A stretch of 64,000 bases of DNA from positions 806,001 to 870,000 of the forward strand of contig JAIYBW010000004.1 in the NCBI GenBank assembly GCA_027488375.1, in the 5' to 3' direction. This document shows, in pieces, positions 7,892 through 15,717 of this stretch (the stretch's first letter is position 1; each line of letters starts with the position of its first letter). The position numbers and the translations under genes were made by a program. Below the pieces are notes generated by a model, which worked only from the letters and a program-made list of their open reading frames with translations, was not told the origin of the DNA and ran no database searches. The stretch is from Pseudomonadota bacterium. Its GTDB lineage: Bacteria; Bdellovibrionota; Bacteriovoracia; Bacteriovoracales; Bacteriovoracaceae.

Positions 7892-8926
7892 ATGCTAATT
7901 GTTCAAAAGTTTCACTCTATTCATGAGATCGATCAGGAATTTATTCCAAGTCTGGAAATCCTCCTTCAAGAGGATGCACCTAGCTTTGATAGTCTCAAAG
8001 AAAAACATGATTCAGCACCGGCCGACGCAGTTTTTACTTACTTCTTATTTTTTGGGCCGACTCAAAATACACCGATTGGTTTTGCTCAACTTGCTCTCAG
8101 AACCCTTCCAGGAAAGGAACTAGTGCCTTGGTGGAAAAGATTCTTTTTCTTTTGGAAAAAAGATTATCTCCATTGGAAGCAAATAACCTGGAAAGTTGGT
8201 GATGGGAATTCAGGACTCTTTGTCTTTGATCCGCGCTATGCTCGCAGTGGACGAGAGAAAGTTCAGGAAATCATCAAAGAGTATGAAACGAGAATTGAAA
8301 TTCAATCTCAAGAATTTTTCTTTATTAAAGGTCTGCAAGACTTTAAATCATCATGGACTCCAATTGTAGAGCAACAAAAAGATCGTTATGTTCTTGAGCC
8401 CATGGTGAAATCAGTTAAAACTTACCAAGAATATCTGAACTCCCTTAATGCTCAAACTCACCAATTCATTAAAAGTAGTTGGCGAGATATGCATGTAAAA
8501 AATCAAGTTGAACTTGGAGATTACCCAAATCCCAAAGACACACCGACAACCTTTCCAATCGAAGAAAAACTTCTTCAACGTTGGGAAAAGCTTGGGGTAC
8601 AAATATTAACTTTTGAAAAAGATTTAAAAGTATTAGGTTGCCTTGTTATGTTCAAAGGAAAAAATGGTAATATCTTTTTTGAGCCTTTTCCGTTTGAACC
8701 ACAGGGTGAGGAAACAATTGTTCCCGACGAACTCTATACACAATATGCCTTAATTAAATTTTTTGAAATGCCAGAGGCAAGAAAATGCCATCTGTTAAAA
8801 TTTGGTTCAAAACTTGTTTTTGAAGAGAAAGAAGATCTTAAATTCTTTCAAGAGCAAAACTTTCAATTCAAAACTCTATCACATCAATATCTTTCACAAA
8901 TGCCTCAGCTCACTCGTCCTCTATGA
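7892..8926 (+). CDS. Unknown protein, possibly duplicated acyltransferase (GNAT/FemAB-like) fold
   Basis: A 344-residue soluble protein with many aromatic residues. The C-terminal part (about residues 230 to 335: ILTFEKDLKVLGCLVMFKG, then PDELYTQYALIKFFEMPEA) has the strand-helix order and the tone of a GNAT or FemAB acyltransferase half, and the N-terminal part could be a second copy. No catalytic residue can be pointed out, so this is weak. It starts next to a TTGACG promoter without a ribosome site. Its stop overlaps the globin start in ATGA, so the two are probably co-translated. Confidence 0.5.
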   Translation: MLIVQKFHSIHEIDQEFIPSLEILLQEDAPSFDSLKEKHDSAPADAVFTYFLFFGPTQNTPIGFAQLALRTLPGKELVPWWKRFFFFWKKDYLHWKQITWKVGDGNSGLFVFDPRYARSGREKVQEIIKEYETRIEIQSQEFFFIKGLQDFKSSWTPIVEQQKDRYVLEPMVKSVKTYQEYLNSLNAQTHQFIKSSWRDMHVKNQVELGDYPNPKDTPTTFPIEEKLLQRWEKLGVQILTFEKDLKVLGCLVMFKGKNGNIFFEPFPFEPQGEETIVPDELYTQYALIKFFEMPEARKCHLLKFGSKLVFEEKEDLKFFQEQNFQFKTLSHQYLSQMPQLTRPL

Positions 8927-9291
8927 ATCAACATGATTGGATTAAAAATATTGTGACCTGTTTTTATGATAAGGCCAAATCAGATATCTTAATTGGTTAC
9001 CACTTTAGACATATCGAAAATTTTGATGAGCATATTCCGAGAATCATCAGTTTCTGGGAAATTCAGTTATTGGGTAAGTCCCTCAATCCGATCGAAAATA
9101 ATTTTGATGTCTTAAACATTCATGTTCCCCTTCACATTAAGCGGGGTGAGCTTGGAAGATGGCTCCTTCTTTTAAAAGAAACGATTCATCAAGAACTCTT
9201 GCAGACACCAGAGATGAAAGACCTTAGTGAAATTTGGATGAAGAAACTTGATTTTTTTGAGAAGACTTTTTCAGGGTTTTTTCGCTTCTAA
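8923..9291 (+). CDS. Group III-type truncated globin, divergent
   Basis: A 122-residue protein that follows the group III (HbP/CtrHb) truncated globin pattern: FYDKAKSDILIGYHF near the start, then FWEIQLLG, then HVPLHIKRGELGRWLLLLKE. The last segment aligns position for position with the family F-helix, including the proximal histidine (HVPL) and the RWL that follows. It is therefore likely to bind haem and to act in oxygen or NO chemistry. The substrate is unknown. It overlaps the upstream gene by 4 nt (ATGA) and the facing lipoprotein gene by 21 nt. It lacks the typical glycine pair before the proximal histidine, so it is a diverged member. Confidence 0.7.
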   Translation: MNQHDWIKNIVTCFYDKAKSDILIGYHFRHIENFDEHIPRIISFWEIQLLGKSLNPIENNFDVLNIHVPLHIKRGELGRWLLLLKETIHQELLQTPEMKDLSEIWMKKLDFFEKTFSGFFRF

Positions 9292-9639
9292 GTGCTCAGT
9301 AACAAATCTTTCTAGAATAGGCTCCCCGGCCACATCATCAAAAAGCCAATTCCTAGAATAATAGCCTCTCACTTTTTTCGCCGCATAGATGGCCTGGGCT
9401 TCAGTCATAAACTCAACAGCTATAAAATCTAATCTACGAACTTGAACATTATGTCCGGCCACACACCCCTCTGTGTAGTCCGTACAGTGAACCCCATCAG
9501 TTAAATTTTTAGGTAAGATAAATGTCACACTTGAATCTGCTTTAAGGGCCTTGGAGTAAAGTTGCTCTTTCGAATACTTGAGCTCTTTGGTGCAACCCAA
9601 CAAGATAAAAAGAGAAGTTAAAAAACTGAATAATTTCAT
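9271..9639 (-). CDS. Small lipoprotein
   Basis: A 122-residue lipoprotein with signal sequence MKLFSFLTSLFILLGC and a clear LLGC lipobox. The mature part has two further cysteines (HCTDYTEGC) that may form a disulphide. The AIYAAKKVRGYYSRNWLFDDV segment resembles the tail of small periplasmic alpha-beta domains. The family is unrecognised. Only a weak ribosome site is seen. Its 3' end overlaps the globin gene by 21 nt in the opposite direction. Confidence 0.65.
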   Translation of the reverse strand: MKLFSFLTSLFILLGCTKELKYSKEQLYSKALKADSSVTFILPKNLTDGVHCTDYTEGCVAGHNVQVRRLDFIAVEFMTEAQAIYAAKKVRGYYSRNWLFDDVAGEPILERFVTEHLEAKKP

Positions 9640-9777
9640 TCTTTAAGTTTAAACCAAGAACGCAGGAGATCAAAGTAGGAAGAATAGCTTAATTTTAAAT
9701 GAAGATTGCTCAAGCGCTCTAGGCAAGTTTTCCAGGAATAAGATAAACCTCCAATGAGCATAAGCTAGGGGGCGTGA

Positions 9778-10581
9778 GTGAGTACAGTTATCTTACTAGT
9801 CTTTTTCTTTTTATTTATCCCAAGATTAGAGGCCGAAACATTTTTTGCTCATTTAATTGGGTCTGAAAAAATTAATCCCCAAACAACGTTGCTAAAATTT
9901 AGCAATGGAAGAGTCGCCCTGACGGATGACGTACTCCATTTAGAAACTAATGATCCCTATGCAGTTATCGTTGATGAAGAGCAAAATCTTCTCCAAATCC
10001 AGTCCGATGATAAGGCCCTCCCTCTTGATTCGGAATCACCTCATCATTTTCATATATCAGCGCCGCCGACACCAACTTTAATCAGTGAAAATGAAGCTTA
10101 TGACATTTTTAATCGCCTTAATTCCCGATACAAAAGATCCTCAGAGTGTTCAAACCGTGCTCATGTTTGGGCGTGGGAGGAATTCACAAAACATCATATG
10201 ACGTCAGAGAAAGTTTATGTGCTCTTCACTGCGTCCTATATCAATAAACATCGTTTTAAGTGGTGGTTTCACGTGGCCCCTCTTTTCTCTATCAAGAAAG
10301 ATAACAACGTTGAAAAATGGGTTTTTGATTTCATGTTTAATCCACGCCCAGTGACGATAAAAGAATGGACTGATGGCTTTGTTTTTACCAAGAGGTCATG
10401 CCTCTATACTGAAAAGTTTTCAGAATATGATGTGAATCCCCAAACCGAAGATTGCTACCTCATGGTTGATTCTATGTTTACTTGGAATCCCATTGATTTG
10501 AAAAATAAAGAGCTCTCTGGTCAGAGCAAAAGTCAATTTTCTAGAGGTGAAATCAATTTTGCCTATAAGCAAGCTTTCTAA
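9778..10581 (+). CDS. Exported protein-glutaminase-like enzyme
   Basis: A 267-residue secreted protein starting at a GTG with an AGGGGG ribosome site. A hydrophobic signal (ILLVFFFLFIPRLEAE) is followed by a linker to about residue 100. The rest matches the protein-glutaminase (Gln deamidase) fold: SSECSNRAHVWAWEEF with candidate nucleophile C124, KWWFHVAPLF with H165, and KWVFDFMFNPRPVTIKEW with D184, together a Cys-His-Asp triad in the expected order and spacing. Such enzymes deamidate glutamine side chains in target proteins. It is followed at 12 bp by a lipoprotein gene. Secretion and a role on host or prey proteins are inference. Confidence 0.62.
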   Translation: MSTVILLVFFFLFIPRLEAETFFAHLIGSEKINPQTTLLKFSNGRVALTDDVLHLETNDPYAVIVDEEQNLLQIQSDDKALPLDSESPHHFHISAPPTPTLISENEAYDIFNRLNSRYKRSSECSNRAHVWAWEEFTKHHMTSEKVYVLFTASYINKHRFKWWFHVAPLFSIKKDNNVEKWVFDFMFNPRPVTIKEWTDGFVFTKRSCLYTEKFSEYDVNPQTEDCYLMVDSMFTWNPIDLKNKELSGQSKSQFSRGEINFAYKQAF

Positions 10582-10593
10582 AAAGGATCCTCC

Positions 10594-11268
10594 ATGAAAA
10601 AATTAAACCTCGCCTTATCAACTCTATTTTATTTTGGGCTCATCTCTTGTGGCCAGAACACAAGTGTTTCAAAAGATATTATGACAATAGAAACTCCGGC
10701 CTCCCCTGATGGAGACTACCAAGTCATTTTAAGACCGCTCAACAATCATCTCTCTGGTTGGATACCTAATGGCAAATCAGACATTAAAATAAATAATGGG
10801 CAGATCTCAGTTTATTCATGGCTTGAAGATGCAGCCCCTGAGTTTCATCAACAATTCATTCTGACTGGAAAAAGGTGTCCAGATCAAGCCGATGATAAGA
10901 ATGGGGATGGAGTGATTGATATTAGAGAAGCGTTTAGAGTCAGTGGAAAGATTCTTATCCCTCTAGATAATAATCTTCGTGTCCAAAATGGATCACAAGA
11001 TCAATTCCCCTTTGGTAATTTTTCATACACTCAAAAAACGGATCTCAAATTTATCGAGGAAGATCTTAAAACTCCGGACCTTGATCCCCATGATTTTTTT
11101 GTGAAACTCAATCGTAACGAGTCTTTAAATTTAGAAAATAAAGTCATGATCATCCTAGGGATAAATAGGAAAACGACTCTCCCACTCTCAATCCAAAGTT
11201 TTGATCAGAGTCCCAGTCAGCTTACAATTCCCGTCGTCTGTGGTCTCATCAAAAAAAGCCCCTTATAA
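10594..11268 (+). CDS. Lipoprotein with calcium-loop-like DxNGDG motif
   Basis: A 224-residue lipoprotein (lipobox LISC after a 19-residue signal). The mature chain opens with SVSKDIMTIETPASPDGDY and contains ADDKNGDGVIDIREAF (around residues 102 to 117), a DxNxDGxID calcium loop of the EF-hand or dockerin type. The remainder is beta-rich. It lies 12 bp after the glutaminase-like gene with a good AAGGA ribosome site, so the two are probably one operon. It could tether, inhibit or serve the secreted enzyme, but no evidence goes beyond position. A terminator for the opposite strand lies across its stop codon. Confidence 0.68.
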   Translation: MKKLNLALSTLFYFGLISCGQNTSVSKDIMTIETPASPDGDYQVILRPLNNHLSGWIPNGKSDIKINNGQISVYSWLEDAAPEFHQQFILTGKRCPDQADDKNGDGVIDIREAFRVSGKILIPLDNNLRVQNGSQDQFPFGNFSYTQKTDLKFIEEDLKTPDLDPHDFFVKLNRNESLNLENKVMIILGINRKTTLPLSIQSFDQSPSQLTIPVVCGLIKKSPL

Positions 11269-11287
11269 TATTTAAATCATAAGGGGC
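11251..11287 (-). terminator. Intrinsic terminator of the transglutaminase gene
   Basis: A 9-bp stem (GCCCCTTAT at 11258-11266 with ATAAGGGGC at 11279-11287) with a 12-nt loop. On the minus strand it is followed by seven T. It overlaps the stop codon of the facing lipoprotein gene. On the plus strand no T-run follows, so it acts one way. Confidence 0.8.
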
Positions 11288-11295
11288 ATACCTTG

Positions 11296-12462
11296 CTAGA
11301 TAGGACGATAAATTTTTGCTAATCCCCCAAGAGGTATAGGAGCATTTCTAAAACTTCTTGATCTTTGATAAAGCCATAAAAAATCGGGTCTCGTGTCTGA
11401 AATCCAACTCCCTCCAGAAATTTTCCCATTTCCATCGACTTCTAAGAAATATTCATATTCTTTTGATCTAAATTCTTGATGGGGAGTCCCCGTCACAGGA
11501 TTTTTAGAAACAAAATTTAAGATGCCTGTTGCTGCCAGCTCTGGTGTGAAAAACTTAAGCTCCTCACCATAGATCATTTTCGTTTTCACTCTTATTTTTC
11601 TCACGATCCCCAAAAGAGACTCCTCGCTAGAGATGGCCTCTTCGGCTAAAAATTCGGTTGAGTAACTAGTCACGGGCTGATTCCACACATCATTAAAACG
11701 ATCTATGTCGGCAACAAAACCCATTCCATGAATGCCAATCATATTTGTTAAGACCACATGAAAAGCACCGGCGTTCACATCTTTGCACTCAGGAGTATTC
11801 GCCTCTTCATCTGATGGTGGATCCACATGACGATCACGAGTCCCTGCTTCTCCTGGGACTTTGCCATTGACTCGACATCTTCTGCCTGTAAATGAAAATG
11901 CGCCTCCATAATTATAGGCATCATGCATAGCGAGCAAGGCCTTTACATCCGATGACCCAAAGGGAACTTTTATTCCATCAGGGTTAGTCACAATAACTTT
12001 TGCAGGTTCAGGATAATTAGTGGCGGCCATGGACCAACCATGACAAATCCCCTCCCACCACAAATCTCTGGAACTTACCATACTGAGTGTTTTTCGAGTT
12101 AAGCTAAATTGATAGTCACCTTGGGCCACATCATAGAGTTCGGCCGGAGAGAGTTGAGATATTTCTTCAAAGCTCATTTTCATTAATTCTTGCTGACTCT
12201 TCATTCGATAACGAAAGGGCTCTGGATTCGGATGATTCCATCTATAAGCAATACCTCCCAGCTGGCTAGGCCAGTAGGTTTCTGACCACCCATAGCGACT
12301 ATCTAAAATCTCTCCTTTCGAAGGAAGAAGTTCAAGATGATAGATCATTTCAGTGCCTGCTAATTTTCGAAAGAAATAAGGACTATTGCCCTCTTCAAAT
12401 GGCTCAGCGTAGGCCCAATGGTGAAGCAAACTCAGCATAACGAGTAGAAATAAATTTTTCAT
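11296..12462 (-). CDS. Exported elicitor-type transglutaminase-like protein
   Basis: A 388-residue secreted protein with signal peptide MKNLFLLVMLSLLHHWAYA. It matches the transglutaminase-elicitor family (the Phytophthora M81/GP42 type): WEGICHGWSMAA with candidate nucleophile C140, PFGSSDVKALL, then NAGAFHVVLTNMIG with H235, and an aspartate shortly after in FVADIDRFNDVWNQPV. The papain-like Cys-His-Asp order is complete. These enzymes crosslink or otherwise modify glutamine residues. An AGGGAG ribosome site lies upstream. It faces the glutaminase-like operon, with a terminator between the two stops. Confidence 0.75.
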   Translation of the reverse strand: MKNLFLLVMLSLLHHWAYAEPFEEGNSPYFFRKLAGTEMIYHLELLPSKGEILDSRYGWSETYWPSQLGGIAYRWNHPNPEPFRYRMKSQQELMKMSFEEISQLSPAELYDVAQGDYQFSLTRKTLSMVSSRDLWWEGICHGWSMAATNYPEPAKVIVTNPDGIKVPFGSSDVKALLAMHDAYNYGGAFSFTGRRCRVNGKVPGEAGTRDRHVDPPSDEEANTPECKDVNAGAFHVVLTNMIGIHGMGFVADIDRFNDVWNQPVTSYSTEFLAEEAISSEESLLGIVRKIRVKTKMIYGEELKFFTPELAATGILNFVSKNPVTGTPHQEFRSKEYEYFLEVDGNGKISGGSWISDTRPDFLWLYQRSRSFRNAPIPLGGLAKIYRPI

Positions 12463-12555
12463 TAAACTCCCTTGGATAAATGACCAATGGGCTTATAACT
12501 GAGAAGGATCAAAAGAAAAAAGAGCTGAAGATGAAATTAAGGATAAATTAAATTA

Positions 12556-12582
12556 AAAGGGCCCTCTTTAAGAGGGCCCTTT
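12556..12582. terminator. Symmetrical terminator hairpin after the epimerase gene
   Basis: A 13-bp perfect inverted repeat around one central base (AAAGGGCCCTCTT and its complement). It lies between the end of the epimerase gene and the start of the transglutaminase gene, both on the minus strand. Runs of T or A flank both sides, so it could end transcription in either direction. Confidence 0.75.
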
Positions 12583-12609
12583 GCATTAAAGTCAAAAATT
12601 TATTTTATC

Positions 12610-13524
12610 TTAAGATGGGCTGATTGATTCCTTAAGCGCCATTTCTAATGTCGGCATGCGAAATCTAAATTTAGCTTCTTTGAATTTTACAGGAAGAACC
12701 TTTTGTCCTTCTAAAAGAATTTGCGACATCTCTCCAAAAGCAATTTTGATCGCAAATGAAGGAGCAGGAAGGAAGGCCGGTCTTCTCACAACTTTACCAA
12801 GAACTTTGGTGAATTCTGCATTTGTCACTGGATAAGGTGAAGTGCCGTTTAATACACCTTTGATCTCATGATTCTTTAAAGCTTCAACATACATTGAAGC
12901 AAGATCATCGATATGAATCCAGCTCATAAATTGACGACCAGAACCAAGAGGTCCTCCACCACCAAGTTTAAAAATAGGAAGCATTTGGGCCAGGGCCCCA
13001 CCGCCATGGCCTAAAACAATTCCAACACGGATGATAGCGACTCTCGCCTCTTGATTACGGGCCTTATTCGCTTCGTTTTCCCAATCTAGACAAACTTTTG
13101 CAAGGAAATCACTCCCTACTGTTGATGCCTCGTTAATTTCCTCAGGCCCACGATTTCCATAAACTCCAATAGCAGAAGTTGACACAAAAACCGAAGGCTT
13201 CTTTTTTAGTTTCTCCATCGCCTCAACAAGTTTGCGAGTCCCAAAAATGCGCGAGTTATAGATTTTCTTTTTTTGATTTTCATCCCAACGTTTTGAAATT
13301 GATTCACCCATAAGGTTAATAATTCCATCCGCTCCCTCTAAAGCCTCAAGAGGTGGGAGTTCTTCATTTTCATTCCACTGATAATACCGGCATGAACTGC
13401 CTAAAGTGATGGCCGCTCTTGCTACATTTCGTGTCAGCACAATAACTTCATCACCAGCTGCAAGCAATTGCTTTACAATCACTTGACCAACAAAACCTGT
13501 AGCACCAGTTATGACGACTTTCAT
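12610..13524 (-). CDS. TIGR01777-type NAD(P)-dependent epimerase/oxidoreductase
   Basis: A 304-residue short-chain dehydrogenase-like protein of the TIGR01777 (SDR39U1/YfcH) family. It opens with VVITGATGFVGQVIVKQLL, the GxxGxxG nucleotide site, and has INLMGESISKRWDENQKKKI, STSAIGVYGNRG and MSWIHIDDLASM, all typical of the family. The C-terminal domain of about 45 residues (PSFAIKIAFGEMSQILLEGQ) matches DUF1731. The AGAAGGA ribosome site is good. The substrate is not established for this family; YfcH relatives have been linked to cell division or sugar metabolism without proof. Confidence 0.9.
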   Translation of the reverse strand: MKVVITGATGFVGQVIVKQLLAAGDEVIVLTRNVARAAITLGSSCRYYQWNENEELPPLEALEGADGIINLMGESISKRWDENQKKKIYNSRIFGTRKLVEAMEKLKKKPSVFVSTSAIGVYGNRGPEEINEASTVGSDFLAKVCLDWENEANKARNQEARVAIIRVGIVLGHGGGALAQMLPIFKLGGGGPLGSGRQFMSWIHIDDLASMYVEALKNHEIKGVLNGTSPYPVTNAEFTKVLGKVVRRPAFLPAPSFAIKIAFGEMSQILLEGQKVLPVKFKEAKFRFRMPTLEMALKESISPS

Positions 13525-13693
13525 ATTTTTTCCTTCTGATCGTTTATTAAAGTATTTTATCTCGTTTTAAGTATCTCTAGGGGGCAAACAACTCAACTAA
13601 ATCTTAGTAATAGTATATACAAATTTTAGACACGGAGAAGCTCTAACTGTAATCTTGGAGTATCTTGACTCAAGAGGATATTTGGAGAAAAAC

Positions 13694-14542
13694 ATGGACT
13701 ACATCATTATAGGGGCAGGATTAACAGGTTTACATATCGCCCAAGCGCTACAAAACCGAAACCAAACTTACACTATTCTCGAAAAATCCAAAGGACTGGG
13801 TGGAAGATTGGCCACTCGTCGCATAGATGATCTAGGACTTGACCACGGTGCTCTCTTTCTTGACAGCATCGACAATAATTTAACCCTAGAGACCATCTCC
13901 ACAGATTTAGGACATTATGTTCCTGGCGGCATGAACCAAATCGCCAAAATCATGGCCAAAGATTTAAAGATCATGAAGGAGCAAAAAGTTACAAAATTAA
14001 AACCTCAAAATCAAGGTTGGCACATTGAAACAGAAGAAGGATTAGTTTTAGAATCAAAAAATGTCATTTTAACTGCTCCTCTTCCTCAGGCGCTAGATCT
14101 TCTCTCACAAAATCACCTCGCGCCAAACGAAAACCATGAGCTTCATTCAATCAAATACACAAAAGCCTTGATCCTTTTAGTCACGCTTGAATCAACAGAA
14201 AATTTTTCAAGTAGCATCTTCGAAGGACATCACTTCCAATTCATGAAGGAAAGAAAACTTCATCCAAAAGGACTCGTGATTCAATGCTCTCCAGAATTTT
14301 CAGAGAAATATTTTGATCAAGCAGAAGCTGTGTCAACTGATGAAATACTTAAAATTTTCAAGCGCTCACCTTTGGGCAATCTAAAAATTGAAAAATTAGA
14401 ACTCAAGAAATGGCGCTACTCTCGACCTATGACAACATACTCACAAAAATTTTTGGAGCTCTATCCAGGTCTCTATCTCTGTGGCGATGGATTTGGTTTA
14501 CCTCTCGAGAGCTCCAGGGTCTTAATTAACCATCTACTTTGA
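13694..14542 (+). CDS. FAD-dependent oxidoreductase, renalase-like
   Basis: A 282-residue flavoprotein. The start DYIIIGAGLTGLHIAQALQ is the dinucleotide-binding GxGxxG, followed by EKSKGLGGRLATRR and LDHGALFLDS, as in renalase/YobN-like amine-oxidase-fold proteins. The C terminus has the second FAD contact LYLCGDGFG. The ATG at 13694 has GGAG 6 nt upstream; the longer frame from a TTG at 13655 lacks support. The substrate is unknown. It is shorter than most amine oxidases, as bacterial renalase-like proteins are. It is separated by 50 bp from the patatin gene on the same strand. Confidence 0.78.
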   Translation: MDYIIIGAGLTGLHIAQALQNRNQTYTILEKSKGLGGRLATRRIDDLGLDHGALFLDSIDNNLTLETISTDLGHYVPGGMNQIAKIMAKDLKIMKEQKVTKLKPQNQGWHIETEEGLVLESKNVILTAPLPQALDLLSQNHLAPNENHELHSIKYTKALILLVTLESTENFSSSIFEGHHFQFMKERKLHPKGLVIQCSPEFSEKYFDQAEAVSTDEILKIFKRSPLGNLKIEKLELKKWRYSRPMTTYSQKFLELYPGLYLCGDGFGLPLESSRVLINHLL

Positions 14543-14577
14543 TCTGATAACTAAATTAATGCAAGAAAGTTTGAATT

Positions 14578-14586
14578 TGGCATAAT
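14578..14586 (+). promoter_or_regulatory. Extended -10 promoter element of the patatin gene
   Basis: TGG followed by CATAAT, with 6 nt from the -10 box to the ATG at 14593. The -35 region is weak. The six nucleotides are AGAGGG, too close to the ATG to work as a normal ribosome site. Confidence 0.35.
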
Positions 14587-14592
14587 AGAGGG

Positions 14593-15717
14593 ATGAGCAA
14601 TCGACTTGGTCTCGTCATGACTGGTGGAGGAGCTCGCGCTGCTTATCAAGTTGGAGTGGTGCGGGGTCTGTATGAAATCTTAAAAAAAGATACAAATCTT
14701 TTTGATATCATTACTGGTAATTCTGCCGGTGCGATCAATTCATCTTACCTGGCCAGCAATGCTAAAGACTGGGACATGGCCACGTCTAATCTCATCGATC
14801 TCTGGAACAAACTGAAGCCCCAAAATATTTATGACCTCCGTGCTCGAACAATTTCAAGTTTAGGTATTAAAATTATGGGGGGAGCGATTTTTGGTGGTCT
14901 CTCTCCCAGAGAAACCAATGTGAATCATCTTCTCGACACTACACCTTTAAGAAATTTATTAAAGCGTGAACTAGATTTTAATGACATCAAAAAAAACATT
15001 GAAGACAAAACTCTGAGAGGCGTTGCTCTTTCAACCACAAACTATAATTCTGGAAGTAACGTTGTTTTTTACCAAGGCTCACCGGATATTCAAGATTGGT
15101 CGCGATCAGATCGCTTCTCCATACGAGAAAATTTAAAACTTGATCACATCATGGCTTCGGCTGCCATTCCCTTTTTCTTTCCTCCTATCAAAGTGGGAGA
15201 TAGTTATTACGGTGATGGATGCATTCGACAAACGACTCCTCTTTCTCCGGCCATCCATCTGGGTGCTGAAAAAATTATTGCGATTGGAGTTCGCTTCCCT
15301 CACCATCAAAAAATAATGCGTGAGAAAGCTCTCTCTCCCTTTAGAGATCCTACGATTGGCCAAATCACTGGTGTGATGATGAATGCGGTCTTTTTAGATT
15401 CTCTTGAAGCAGATGTTGAGCGGATGATGAAAATTAATTCACTCATAAAAGAAGGTCACAAGGATGACTTCAAATCCATTCCCATTCTCATGCTTAGGCC
15501 ATCTAAAGATCTTGGTAAAATGACGGAAAGGCTGAATGACGAAATGCCACCCATGCTCCGCTATCTCTTAAAAGGGATTGGAGTTTCCGATAAAGAGGGA
15601 CTCGATCTCTTAAGCTATCTCGCCTTTGATAAATGCTACACCGTTCCCCTGATGGAGCTCGGTCTTGAAGACACCCTCAAGAGACGTCAAGAGATTGAAG
15701 ATTTTATCGGCGCTTAA
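14593..15717 (+). CDS. Patatin-like phospholipase
   Basis: A 374-residue protein of the patatin family. It has the oxyanion glycine loop (MTGGGARAAYQVG), the nucleophile elbow GNSAG with S44, and the catalytic aspartate D208 in YYGDGCIRQ. The canonical DG[GA] is DGC here, a mild variation. The Ser-Asp dyad is complete, so lipase or phospholipase A activity is likely. There is no signal peptide. In other bacteria such proteins are intracellular lipid hydrolases or secreted effectors; this one looks cytoplasmic. It overlaps the end of the facing helicase gene by 14 nt. Confidence 0.85.
   Translation: MSNRLGLVMTGGGARAAYQVGVVRGLYEILKKDTNLFDIITGNSAGAINSSYLASNAKDWDMATSNLIDLWNKLKPQNIYDLRARTISSLGIKIMGGAIFGGLSPRETNVNHLLDTTPLRNLLKRELDFNDIKKNIEDKTLRGVALSTTNYNSGSNVVFYQGSPDIQDWSRSDRFSIRENLKLDHIMASAAIPFFFPPIKVGDSYYGDGCIRQTTPLSPAIHLGAEKIIAIGVRFPHHQKIMREKALSPFRDPTIGQITGVMMNAVFLDSLEADVERMMKINSLIKEGHKDDFKSIPILMLRPSKDLGKMTERLNDEMPPMLRYLLKGIGVSDKEGLDLLSYLAFDKCYTVPLMELGLEDTLKRRQEIEDFIGA

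Noticed and set aside
10888-10935. Dockerin domain in the 10594 lipoprotein, implying a cellulosome-like system
   Set aside because: Only one DxNxDGxID loop is present; dockerins have two, and no cohesin is seen.
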